From Carettochelys insculpta (Eukaryota; Chordata; Testudines; Carettochelyidae): DNA of 64,000 nt. Below the pieces are notes generated by a model. That model searched no databases and was not told where the DNA came from. It saw only the letters and a list, made by a program, of their open reading frames with translations. Location of the stretch: the NCBI RefSeq assembly GCF_033958435.1, contig NC_134137.1, positions 244,512,501 to 244,576,500 on the forward strand, in the 5' to 3' direction. A program made the translations under genes and the position numbers. Of this stretch, positions 1 through 8,852 are shown in pieces. Numbering within the stretch: the first letter of the stretch is position 1; every line of letters begins with the position of its first letter.

Positions 1-839
1 ACAGCTATTTATTAGTCCTCAGGAACTGAACAAAACATAAAGAGAGAGAAATTTCATTTGCCCACAAGAAATGAGCTATTGTCTGAGATGGTAGGAGCCA
101 AATTCTTTGGTAAATGAGATTCCTCAGCAGGATTTTGGCAGCTCCTTCTAGACACTGAGACCTCCATCATCTAGTTTTCCACATATTTTTTGGCAGATAC
201 CGGACTCTTCTGAATATGTTCAATTCCAGAAGTGTTTCACTATACAATAAACCAGATGACATAGGATCCAGCAGGCATAAAAGTACTCACTGATGACATA
301 ATTTGAGACAGCACTGTCACTGAACTGGAGGAAAGACTGAGGAGAGTACTGGAAATTCTGAGAGCTACGAACCACCTTCCACTGAATAAGGTTAAACAAC
401 AGACATATCAGACTTGGAAAGAGGCTGACCTGTAAGGGAATCTTGCCCTGATGAATCAAAGATGGATACAGTAGTATGAGCTTTCTGCTGTAGAATGGTT
501 CCAAGCTGTATGTCTCTTGGTATTATCTCTTGAAAATGGGCAGACACTCTGAAAAGTATATACTCCATCTGTAAGTGCACAGCCTTATGGCCTGGAACAA
601 GTACTAACATTGCATATTAACATCACAAAAGCGTCATGTTCTGTATCTCCAAACACATGGGATGAACTGGAGATGGTGACAGTTAAAGATGAGATGGAAC
701 AATACAAGCAATAAGTAAAGGAGCAAAATATCACCACTTCTCATCCACTTATCCTCACTATAAAAAAAGAGCTTCCAATAATCCCAGAAATGCTTCAGAA
801 AGGGATACAGAGTGAGACTCTCACAATGATGAGACAGAA

Positions 840-984
840 AATACAGGATACAATACACCAATGGAATGATCTACCAAAAAGAAGAGCTAGAGAAGTTGTA
901 TTCTGGCCATAGCTGAAGAGAAAGAAAAAAATTGTGGGCCAGTGTGCAACATGTCAGAAATACAGAGATTCCAAGCAGGAAGAA
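840..984 (+). pseudogene. Degenerate Ty3/gypsy-like integrase N-terminal fragment
   Basis: A plus-strand reading contains RAREVVFWP followed, after a stop, by GQCATCQKYRDSKQEE. This spacing of a W-P motif and a C-x2-C pair resembles the zinc-binding N-terminal part of Ty3/gypsy integrases. Stops interrupt the frame, so this is a fossil. It abuts the DIRS-like terminal sequence that begins near 985. Family recognition is by motif only and the boundaries are approximate. Confidence 0.45.
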
Positions 985-1214
985 ATTAAGGTTATTTAAC
1001 TGTATCTGGAGTTCTTTGAGATAGTTGAGGGTGAGGCTATGCAGGAGTGGAGTACCCTCACCACCTCAGTTCCTTCCACGTCAAAGACGAAGACATATTA
1101 TAAGGAGTCTGACAGACAGGGTAAGGATAGCTAGTGAATATGTAGAGCCAAAGAATTCCATTTACAGGTACATAACCTTCATTTCTTCTTCAAGTGGTTA
1201 CACATATTCCCACT
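985..1214 (-). repeat. DIRS-like terminal sequence
   Basis: Read on the minus strand, this follows directly after the recombinase reading frame and carries an A-rich stretch with GAAGAAGAAATGAAGG. A related GGAGTTCTTTGAG motif lies on the plus strand near 1008. I recognise this kind of sequence from the termini of vertebrate DIRS elements. I could not define the exact inverted terminal repeats. Confidence 0.4.
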
Positions 1215-2484
1215 TATGGGACAGATTGACAAGTAGTGCTGAGACTAACCAAGAGGTGGGAACACAGGTCTAGTTGAATAGACAGAAGCATTGCCTTGCC
1301 AAACCTGGTATCCACTATGTAAGACAAATCCAGACCAAAGGGCTTGGTGATGGTGTGCACCAACATCCAGGTCATGCCTCTGCAGATCTCAGCAACAGGC
1401 ACCTGCTCAGAAAAGCAAAGGAAGTCACCACAACCCTAGTGGAATATGGCCAAACTGAGGCAAGACCAGGAATTTTTCCTGATGTGTAACACTCAGCAAT
1501 AAATTGCTTAATCCACCAGGAAATAGTCTGAGAAGAAACTGTATGCCCCATCTTGTTCTTGGCACACAAAACAAACAGTCTAGACATTTCACAAAAGCTT
1601 TCAGTTTTGAGCAAATAATACGCAAGAGCCCTTCTGGCATCCAATGTATGGAAGACAGATTCACTTTCATTAGAATGTGGCTTAGGGGGAAAATGTAAAT
1701 TAATAGGCTGATCTGGTTTAAGGACTACCTTGCCCTTATGAAATGAAGAAAAGGTGGAACACCCAGGGATACATTCAATTCATTCCCTCTCCCCGCTAAT
1801 ACAGTGGCAACAATTGAAGGCCATTTTCATAGATAGATGATTAAATGAACACTTAGCCAGTCATTCAAATGGAGATTTCACCAACATGGCTAACACAAGA
1901 GTGAGGACCTAAGTAGGTCCAGGCTCTCTAACAGGAAGGGGCTTATTCAATAAATCATTAGCAAACTTTTTAACTGAAGCATGAACAAACAGACTTCTAC
2001 CATCAACTAGAGTCGGATATGCAAAGATGACTACCAAATGTACCTTTAACAGTGAATCAAATAAATCTTGGTAGTTTTAAATACATCAAGCATTCCAGAA
2101 CAGAAAGAATGGAAATTGAGAATGAAGGATCAGACTTACTCTGCATCTGTGCCTGAAATTTGAACCACTTTAGCTAGTAACAGTTTCTAGTGGACCGTTT
2201 GCCAGTGTTAACCAGCATGTCTTGAACAGGTAAAGAACAAGCCTGCTTAAGTGCAGACAAAGTCTAATCACCCACGCAACCAGGTGAAGGGACTGAGGGT
2301 CGAGGTAAAAGATCCTGTCCCCATCCTGGGACAGAAGATTTGAAGACAGAGGAAGGCACATAAAGACTCCTCTAAACACTGAAACCACTAATGATGTGGC
2401 CAAGTCATGGCAATGCGTATCATCCTTGCTCCATCTTGATGTATCTATTACCTTCCGTATAAAGGAAAAAAGGAGGGATGGCAT
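1215..2484 (-). pseudogene. DIRS-type tyrosine recombinase, broken
   Basis: On the minus strand, several frames together look like the recombinase of DIRS retroelements, which integrate through tyrosine recombination instead of a DDE integrase. From the N-terminal side: QDGDRIFYLDPQSLHLVAW (near 2300), a stretch around 1990-2060 reading LVVIFAYPTLVDGRS, then LDARRALAYYL and LFVLCAKNKMGHTVSSQTIS (1540-1644), and STRVVVTSFAFLS followed in another frame by ICRGMTWMLVHTITK (1340-1460). The HxxR-like site appears as YSTR, so the His is not evident. Many stops and at least one frameshift show it is dead. The RNase H-like part lies at 3230-3570 on the same strand, separated by an LTR-like block. Confidence 0.65.
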
Positions 2485-2529
2485 ACATCAGAGACTTTCC
2501 TCAGTGTTGTCAGATGCTACCAGCATGGT

Positions 2530-3225
2530 GCTCTGCTCTCTCCACTGTTGGTATCACTTGGCTCCGTGTGTGTGTTCCCTCTGTGCGCTGCCCCAGCTCT
2601 GTAGATAGACGACACAGCAGACCCGAAGAGAATCCCCAATGGCCACAGAGTCTAGTAAGGTGTGAAGGCACGTCGGCCAGGTTTATTGCCGTATTGGACA
2701 CAATAGTAGTTCCCTGTAGACTTCTAAGTCAGGGCATACTACAAATATGCACCCACGGTCAATGGACTCAGCTCAGGCAGTGGCAGGACTTTCCACTGCC
2801 CCCTCGGCCAGCCCCAGACCACACCCCAGGAATACATTCTTATACACAGGTACAAACAATTTACACATCACTCCTGACGTATTGAGGTACAACCCTTCTA
2901 CGTAGTCAGGTGCCGCCTCTCACCTTGCACATGTTGGTTTGAACAAAATAACTCTATCCATCATATTACCCTTTTGCCCCTGTCATTGGGATGTGTTGGC
3001 CTCTTCTTTCTTATCTGTGGAATGTTCCAGGGTCAGGTGTTCTGGTACCATGTTCCTACTTCAATATGCTAGGTAGATATGTTTATGCAGCATCAACCCT
3101 CTTCTTGCCAGCTTCTGTGAGCAATGCATTCCTTTAGCTCACAGCTGCACTTTGCTTTCTGTGAGCAAAGTCTTGACCATTACTTTGGTTTAGGCCTAAG
3201 GCCTCATACTGGGCCTGTACTTACT
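2530..3225 (-). mobile_element. Probable solo LTR of an endogenous retrovirus-like element
   Basis: The two recognisable parts of the minus-strand DIRS element are separated by about 700 bp of unrelated sequence. Read on the minus strand it contains CAATAAACCTGGCCGACGTG near 2680, a plausible poly(A) signal at an R/U5 boundary, with a following U5-like segment rich in C and T. No coding domain is visible. TG/CA ends and a target duplication could not be fixed, so the limits are approximate and the LTR call is tentative. Confidence 0.4.
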
Positions 3226-3229
3226 ACAC

Positions 3230-4330
3230 TCAGCACAGCAGTAAAGCATCGGACAACAGACGGTTTCTGCCTGCTCTGGAACAAAAGCAGTGACGCTTTC
3301 TGTTGAAGTTCATCATCCTCAATTGGTCAACTCCATTTGGAAAAAATGGTCTGAGCCAAATGATCCTTCCCGAACTACTTGTGCACCTGGAAGCTTTCCC
3401 TGCCAAGGTGATCTGCAACTGTATTGTTTTTTCCCAGCCAGATGTATTGCTACAGGCTAAATCTTGTTGCAGATGCACCAATCTAACAGATTTATTGCCT
3501 CTGCAAATAAAGGGGTGGAGTGAACACCTTCCTGCTTGTGGAGATAATAGATATAGTGGGTGAATTGTGTATTATTGACTATGCTGCCTTCCCCTGTAGA
3601 TGTGGGAGGAACAATCTGAGTATCAGGTGTGCGTATCTCTATTCCAGTACACTCACGTGCAATGTTTTTGCCTCAGGCAGACCAATGCCCATAAGTGTTA
3701 AATGATTCAGGTGTGCCCCCACTCACCCTGCAGCCACTGATTGACACATTCAAAGTCAAACCTCTGCCAGCAAGTAAATCTTAGAGGAAGGGTGGCATTT
3801 TCTCCTATAGACGGAATTGATAAGGTACAATGATTTTATACCCTGATATAGATGAAAAGGAGAAATCCATTTCTTCCCTTTATCACCTAGAATGAGGTGT
3901 GTCTAAATTTTGCCCAATTGCTGGCAGCAGCCACCAACGGTGAGTTGGGCACAGACATAGGGTGTGGAAGTGGGAGAACTTTCCGAAGTTATCTGGCACA
4001 GCGTGTTTGCTTTCTCGGAGATCAGTTGACAAGAGGCATGGCTGGACCATATTGCTTTGGCCATCTGTAATTAGCCATTCAGGATGGAGAGTGATCATCC
4101 ATGCTTGGCTGCAACACTTAATATATCAAATAACTGCTGGAAAGTCTCTTCTACTGATATTTCATGAAGATTTAAGGTAATATCATTGATCCATGAGATC
4201 CTGGAGATCTATAGTGTCCTTGGAAGAGGAGGAAACAGTTGCCACCCCCTTATGTCAGTCTGTTGGTAGGTCAGGCTCCAGGCCTGTTTCTAACCATCTC
4301 TGCTCAAAAAGAAGGGCTCTTTCTTCCTTC
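3230..4330 (-). pseudogene. DIRS-type RT/RNase H region, broken
   Basis: On the minus strand near 3390-3450 a reading with one shift gives IHLAGK then NNTVADHLGRES, the end of a retroelement RNase H (HLPGK-x-N-x-x-ADxLSR type). Downstream on the same strand, CFCSRAGRNRLLSDALLL (3235-3300) is a DIRS signature just after RNase H. Upstream, 3540-3590 gives a QEGVHSTPLYLQ-like stretch. Further upstream (3883-4330) similarity is weaker. Order and strand fit the recombinase at 1215-2484, so both are read as one element. Frameshifts and stops are numerous. Confidence 0.6.
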
Positions 4331-4344
4331 TGCTCCTCCTCCTT

Positions 4345-4562
4345 GGACATAATTATAACACGTTTAATTAAACAGCCAGTGGGGGAGAGGCAGACAGATA
4401 AACAAGGAAAGATATAGCTGTTCCAGGGTTGTGTGGTAAGTCATGGGCAACTGTGAAAAGTGCAGTTGTATGGCGCTACTGACAAATTATATGCATATTC
4501 CTTGAATAAAAAGATTATTAACTCTCTTTGGAAGTTGGAGTGTGTCTGGTTTATATTAAAAT
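4345..4562 (+). repeat. Ty3/gypsy left LTR (diverged)
   Basis: This block pairs with 6735-6925. Both carry AGCAAGGAAA/AACAAGGAAA, TAGCTGTTC-GGGTT, a GGCAACTGTG/GGCCACTGTG segment, and GAAGTTGG near the end. A poly(A)-like GAATAAAAAG lies near 4505. A gag-like reading starts about 50 bp downstream and an integrase end precedes the partner, as expected for a 5' and 3' LTR pair. The divergence between the two is high, so insertion is old. Ends are approximate. Confidence 0.6.
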
Positions 4563-4611
4563 CTGTGCCAATGAGGTGCAGTTGAACTCACAAGACTGAA
4601 AATGAGAAGCA

Positions 4612-4812
4612 ATGGCTATTTTACCATTTGATCACAACACCAAAATTAGGAAGAATGCTGAAAAAATGCTCTCTTACTTTTTCAGTGTTAATGATATTAA
4701 AAATGAAAGTCAGAAGAACACTATCATACAGGGCAGTGTAGAGGCCAAGACTTATAGTTCAGCGAGAAACTTGTTAATGCCTGAAGAGTTAGAAGCCAAA
4801 ATTTTTAATTAA
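4612..4812 (+). pseudogene. Ty3/gypsy gag N-terminal fragment
   Basis: A 66-codon plus-strand frame begins with ATG and reads MAILPFDHNTK, then FFSVNDIKNESQKNTII, then AKTYSSARNLLMPEE. This pattern (an early F-D-x-x, then a Y-F-x-x-N-x-I helix, then AxTYxLxRNLxxP) is how gag of vertebrate gypsy elements starts. It lies about 50 bp after the left LTR, where gag should begin. The frame ends abruptly where the CR1 fragment and rearranged sequence begin. It is a remnant of a capsid protein. Confidence 0.55.
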
Positions 4813-4829
4813 CTAGTCAGTCTGTCAAG

Positions 4830-5838
4830 AAAATTCAATCCAACAGTGGTGGAATAGTGAACTGAGTTAAATTTAACTCTTGGGCAAGGAAATCTGGGGA
4901 GACAGTAAGAGGAAACCCATAGGACTGGTTTATCATACAAGAATATCTGGATGACTTTGAGAACTGAAGTTGTAGACGTTCCATGAAACAGTGCACAGTG
5001 TCTGTTCATGAATATAGGGACCAACAACAAGAATTTCTGCTAAAATTTGGGGCCTGGTCAGCTGAAAATGAGAGAGGAGGAGAAAGATCTGGGTGTACTG
5101 CTTAATCAATGCAACACGGCTATGCAAAATGCTAATGCAGTCCTAGGATGCATCAGGAGAGGTATTTCCAGTAGACACGAGGAAGTAGTAGTGGTTATTG
5201 TACACATTACTGGTGAGGCCTCATCTGAAATACTCTGTGAAGTTCTACACTCCCAAGTTTAAGAAAGATGAATTCAAACTTAAACAGGTGCAGAGAAGAG
5301 CTGTTTTGACAATCAGGGGAATGGAAAGCCTACCTTATGAGTGGAGACTCAAAAAGCTTCGTTTGTTTAGCAGAAGCAAAAGAAAGCTGAAGGAAGATAT
5401 GGTTGCTCTGTATAAATGCATCAGCGGGATAAACACCAGAGGAAGAGGCATTATTTAAATTAAACACGAGCATGAACACAAACACAAATGGATATAAACT
5501 GGCCATCAACAAACTGTGGCTTAAAATTAGAAGAAGGTTTATAACCATCAGAAGAGTTAAGTTCTGCAATAGCCAGGTCAGATTAGTAGAGATTTGGGGA
5601 AAGGGAGGATGCCGCCTTTTTCTGCAGCATGGCCCATGAATCACTTGTGGGTTTAAATTGGTGTAAGTGGCAAATTGTCTAGAACTTGAAATCTTTAGAT
5701 CATTATTTGAGGATTTCAGTAACTCAATCAGAGTTTTTGGGCTATTACAGTAGTAGGTGGGTGAGGTTCTGTGGCCTATAATGAGAAGGTCAGTCTAAAT
5801 TATCATGATGGCCCCTTCTGGCCTTAAAATCTTTAAAA
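4830..5838 (+). mobile_element. CR1-type LINE 3' fragment, degenerate
   Basis: Frames at 5047-5262 and 5198-5458 resemble the C-terminal part of CR1 ORF2: NANAVLGCIRRGI, then LVRPHLKYSVKFYTPKFKKD, then VQRRAVLTIRGMESLPYEWRLKKLRLFSRSKRK. The 3' end has the usual CR1 tail wording, ATGATGGCCCCTTCTGGCC near 5805-5825. It is 5' truncated and frameshifted. It sits between gag-like and integrase-like parts of the gypsy remnant, so it probably inserted there. Confidence 0.7.
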
Positions 5839-5894
5839 TGACTGTGCAGTATATGAGGGATGGAGTGCTCTTTTATTTATTTATTTATTATCAT

Positions 5895-6520
5895 TGTTGA
5901 GTCTATCATCAAATGGACTAGCTGAATGAGCAATTCAGTCATTTTAAAAAGAGTATTAAAAGACTACCTGGAGGAACTATAGATATGAAAATGTCTTGTT
6001 AGCTATTGAATTGCTAGATAACACCACAATCAATCACAGTCCTGTCCCCAGAAGAGATGTTAATAGGAAGGAAACTAAGGTTAAGATTATATCTCATGCA
6101 GCCATAGCTAATGACAAAAATACAGGGAAAAACATGAACAAAAGCATATATGTGACAAAGGATGTGGTTTTGTTGCTGAAAAAGCTGATAATATTTAAAA
6201 ATGGTCCTGGTACCAGCTGGATGCCAGCAACCATTCATGGTATAACAGGACTAGTCTACTAAGCAGTAATTCTGGAGAATGGTAGGGTTGTGCTTTGACA
6301 CATGAATAAGCTGATGAAAAGGATTGTGGATACTTCTGGAGCAATGCAATTAGCACTGCAGCAATGTAATTATCACCTTAGAAGACCCAATTAGGTTCAT
6401 CATCAGTTTCTTGAAGCCTGGAGGGGCAGCCATCAAGCACAAAATTCAGACAGACCTCATGGACAGAATGTTCACGTTACCACATCATAGAATAAGTTTG
6501 AATCAAAAGTTGATCCTAAC
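5895..6520 (+). pseudogene. Ty3/gypsy integrase C-terminal region, broken
   Basis: After the CR1 tail, the plus strand reads SNGLAE then AIQSF (5908-5945), the region around the last catalytic acid of a DDE integrase, and later LAIELLDNTTIN, a diverged form of the LxxYRxTP-type motif. The frame at 5996-6262 continues to SWMPATIHGITG, like the GxWxPATV segment of the C-terminal domain, and then, past stops, HMNKLMKRI. Order and strand agree with the flanking LTRs. Stops at several points show the copy is inactive. Confidence 0.6.
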
Positions 6521-6734
6521 GCAACACTGACTGCAGAAGTATAAGATGCAGAGGTTGCATTGGGGCCTTCTATATAGAAGAAATAGGCATCTACCTATTT
6601 AAAAAGATTATGCAGAGTATAAGGGATAGAGTGCTCTTTCATTTGTTTATTATTATTTTTGTTTGCCATTTGAAATGCATTGTTTTTTGTTTTTGTAAGT
6701 TGCATAGTAAATATTTAAAAGGGGAAGATATTAT

Positions 6735-6925
6735 AATGTGTATAATAAATCAGACTCTCAGAGGAAAGGCAGGTAGTTAAGCAAGGAAATGTAGCTGTTC
6801 TGGGGTTAGTGTGGTGCGTTATTGGCCACTGTGGATAGTGGCAATATGTGATGCTATTGCCACTTTATTTGCTTTTTAGTAGTGTTAATACTCTACGAAG
6901 TTGGGCTTAAGAACGTGTCAGAAGG
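6735..6925 (+). repeat. Ty3/gypsy right LTR (diverged)
   Basis: This is the partner of the block at 4345-4562. It lies after the integrase end and a short purine run (AAAAGGGGAAGATATT, 6716-6731) that resembles a polypurine tract next to a 3' LTR. Shared landmarks are GCAAGGAAATGTAGCTGTTC and GAAGTTGGG. It has lost the clear poly(A) signal. Confidence 0.6.
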
Positions 6926-6954
6926 TGGAGGGCCAAAGTGTGGACCAAACCTTG

Positions 6955-7478
6955 CTACATGTCCTTCCATTCTTTCTCTATCTTCCTGAAAAGGATCTGG
7001 ATCTGAGAAAGAGCATATAGGAGACAGCAACAAATCTGGAGGTGAGATTGGAGATCCTGCTTTCTGTGAAGACCCTGGCAGAGTCCTAGAAGGAGGCAGC
7101 GGAAGGGTTTAGCGAAAGAGACAGAAATGGGATCTTGTATCTTCTTCCTAGCAGGAGACAATGAAGGACATCCTGGAACTGAAGACACCTGCTTCATTTT
7201 GTGTGTGTCATACCTCAATCCAAGAGAGGCTCCAGAGCCAAAAGCTGGACTTGGGCTGCCATAACAACAGAATTTTCTGGAACCAAAATAGAAGGTAGAT
7301 CAGGAAGCAATAGCAGGTCTGAAGGTTTGAATACCATTGGATCTGAAGATACATGTGGATGCATCTCCTTCATTACTGAAACTACATGTGGAACAGGTAT
7401 CTGCTTAGGAGCAGAAGAGATCACATCCAAATTGGGCAGATCCAAGAGTTCAGATGTGTGGTAACTGGCACAGATCAC
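6955..7478 (-). pseudogene. Possible DIRS ORF1 (gag-like) fragment
   Basis: Two overlapping minus-strand frames of 87 codons each (6955-7218 and 7215-7478) are rich in Pro, Ser and Leu and have no recognisable domain. Their strand and position, upstream of the DIRS RNase H and recombinase and just outside the gypsy LTR, would fit the first ORF of the same DIRS element split by the gypsy insertion. This is inference from position and composition only. Confidence 0.25.
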
Positions 7479-7524
7479 AGTTCAAGACTAGGTAATTCCT
7501 GAACTTTATTAAAATGTACAGTGT

Positions 7525-8165
7525 TCATCGTGCGACATCTCATCCTAAATTTCTTCAAGCTAATGGACTAGCTGCATGTGGATATATGCTGGTGAACTTG
7601 CTCAGAAAAGCAGTGAATAGAAGGGAAGATCTACATTTAGCACTACTCAACTGTAGAACTACATCACTGTAACATGGAAAGTCACCTGCTAAAATCTTCT
7701 ACAGTGCTGTATAAATATTCAGTTACTAGGTAGGTACAAAACCAAAGGATGACTAAGTAGTATGTGATAGCAAGGAAAAGACTTGTTAGGTACAATCAGG
7801 TGAAATATTACAACAGAAGTGCAAGACCTTTTTACAGATGGGCACTGGCCAGTCAGGACTATGGTAATCAAAGAAGAGTCACTTCACTTAGATCCAGGAT
7901 CCCAGATGTAGGCAAAAGACCCCATAAACATCTACTAAGGGTACCTGACAACTGGACCATGATAAGTGAAATGAGAAAAGATATAATAATAATTCACAAA
8001 CAGACACTAATTTTGACTGTAACACTGAACAGTCTGTTACAAACAAGGACTTGCATAAGGAAGGTTTGCAGTATAGCTGAAATGCCCTATGAGGCTGATT
8101 TAGACATGGTACGGTTCTGCAACTTTAAGGGCGTTCATTCAGTTATTACATTTATTATTTGTTAG
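7525..8165 (+). pseudogene. Second Ty3/gypsy integrase C-terminal fragment
   Basis: From 7531 the plus strand reads ATSHPKFLQANGLAA, then DLHLALLNCRTT, then after a stop HGKSPAKIF. This is the SSPxxPQxNGxAE / DPYLALLNYRTTP / SPAxLL order of gypsy integrases. The catalytic Glu after NGLA is replaced by Ala. In another frame (7764-7960) YYNRSARPF, then VTSLRSRIPDVGKRPHKHLLRVPDN matches the C-terminal PRSYxVxTPxGxxxRRNRxHL segment. It is a different family from the one at 5895-6520 because the two sequences are clearly unlike. It is dead by stops and frameshift. Confidence 0.65.
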
Positions 8166-8195
8166 TGTTTTACATCAGTAAGGAAAATTTGAGAG

Positions 8196-8350
8196 GGAAC
8201 TGAAAAAAGGGGAAGATGTGCTATATAGTAAGTCCTCCAGGAATTGTAGAGATGCCCCTCATCCTGTGCATGCTATACAGTCTTTGATTTCCTGTGGCAC
8301 ACTTCTTGCTGGGACCAGCAACAGAGAACTCAAGGACAGGGCATTTGCAG
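8196..8350 (+). repeat. Polypurine tract and probable LTR start of the second gypsy fragment
   Basis: GAAAAAAGGGGAAGATGTG at 8202-8220 looks like a polypurine tract running into an LTR beginning TGTG. The next 130 bp have no coding character and end where the SINE at 8355 begins. No partner LTR was found, so the right end is arbitrary. Confidence 0.4.
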
Positions 8351-8354
8351 GCTA

Positions 8355-8515
8355 CTGATACACAGCAGAATCTGAAGAAGTGGGACTTACCTACAAAAGT
8401 TCATTTCCTAATGAATAAAATGGTTAGTCTTTAAGGTGCTACAGGACTGATTGCTTTGTTTTTTAATTTGTTTTGTTTTGTTTTGTGAAGCTACAGACTA
8501 ACACAGATACCCCTT
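8355..8515 (-). mobile_element. Cry-type tRNA-derived SINE, ordinary form
   Basis: Read on the minus strand: GGGTATCTGTGTTAGTCTGT head, an A/C-rich linker of AAAAC repeats, then TCCTGTAGCACCTTAAAGAC, then a body ending CCCACTTCTTCAGATT. This is the head-linker-body-tail order of the SINE family of hidden-necked turtles. It lacks the inverted second body seen in five other copies here, so it is the in-window reference for the ordinary form. Confidence 0.8.
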
Positions 8516-8572
8516 TGAGACAGGAGAACATTTGTGACTTTATTTCTGTATGTAGCTTCTGTTTCTAATTAA

Positions 8573-8852
8573 GGGCTTGTCTATACTACAGGGAAGATTG
8601 ACCATTACAGGTTGATCTTCTGGAGTTCGATTTTGTGCATCCAGTAGAGATGCGCGCAATCAAACTATCTGGTGCTGGCAGTCCACCACTGTACTCCTCA
8701 CTGTTGTAAAGCAGAAGGGAGATCAATGGGAGAAACTCTCTGTCGGAACAGCCAGGTAAGTCGATAGCAGATAAGTTGATTTTAGCTATGCAACTGCCAT
8801 AGCTAGAATTGCTTATCTGCAGTTGACTTACCTGCCTAGTACAGACAAAGCC
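8573..8852. mobile_element. Harbinger-type MITE, 280 bp
   Basis: The left end GGCTTGTCTATAC and the right end GTACAGACAAAGCC are inverted copies with a few changes, and belong to the GGCTNTGTCTACAC end family seen repeatedly here. Internal inverted repeats around TAAGTCGATAGC / GCTATGCAACTGCCATAGC give fold-back potential. No coding capacity. Possible 3-bp duplication AAG/AAA. Confidence 0.7.
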
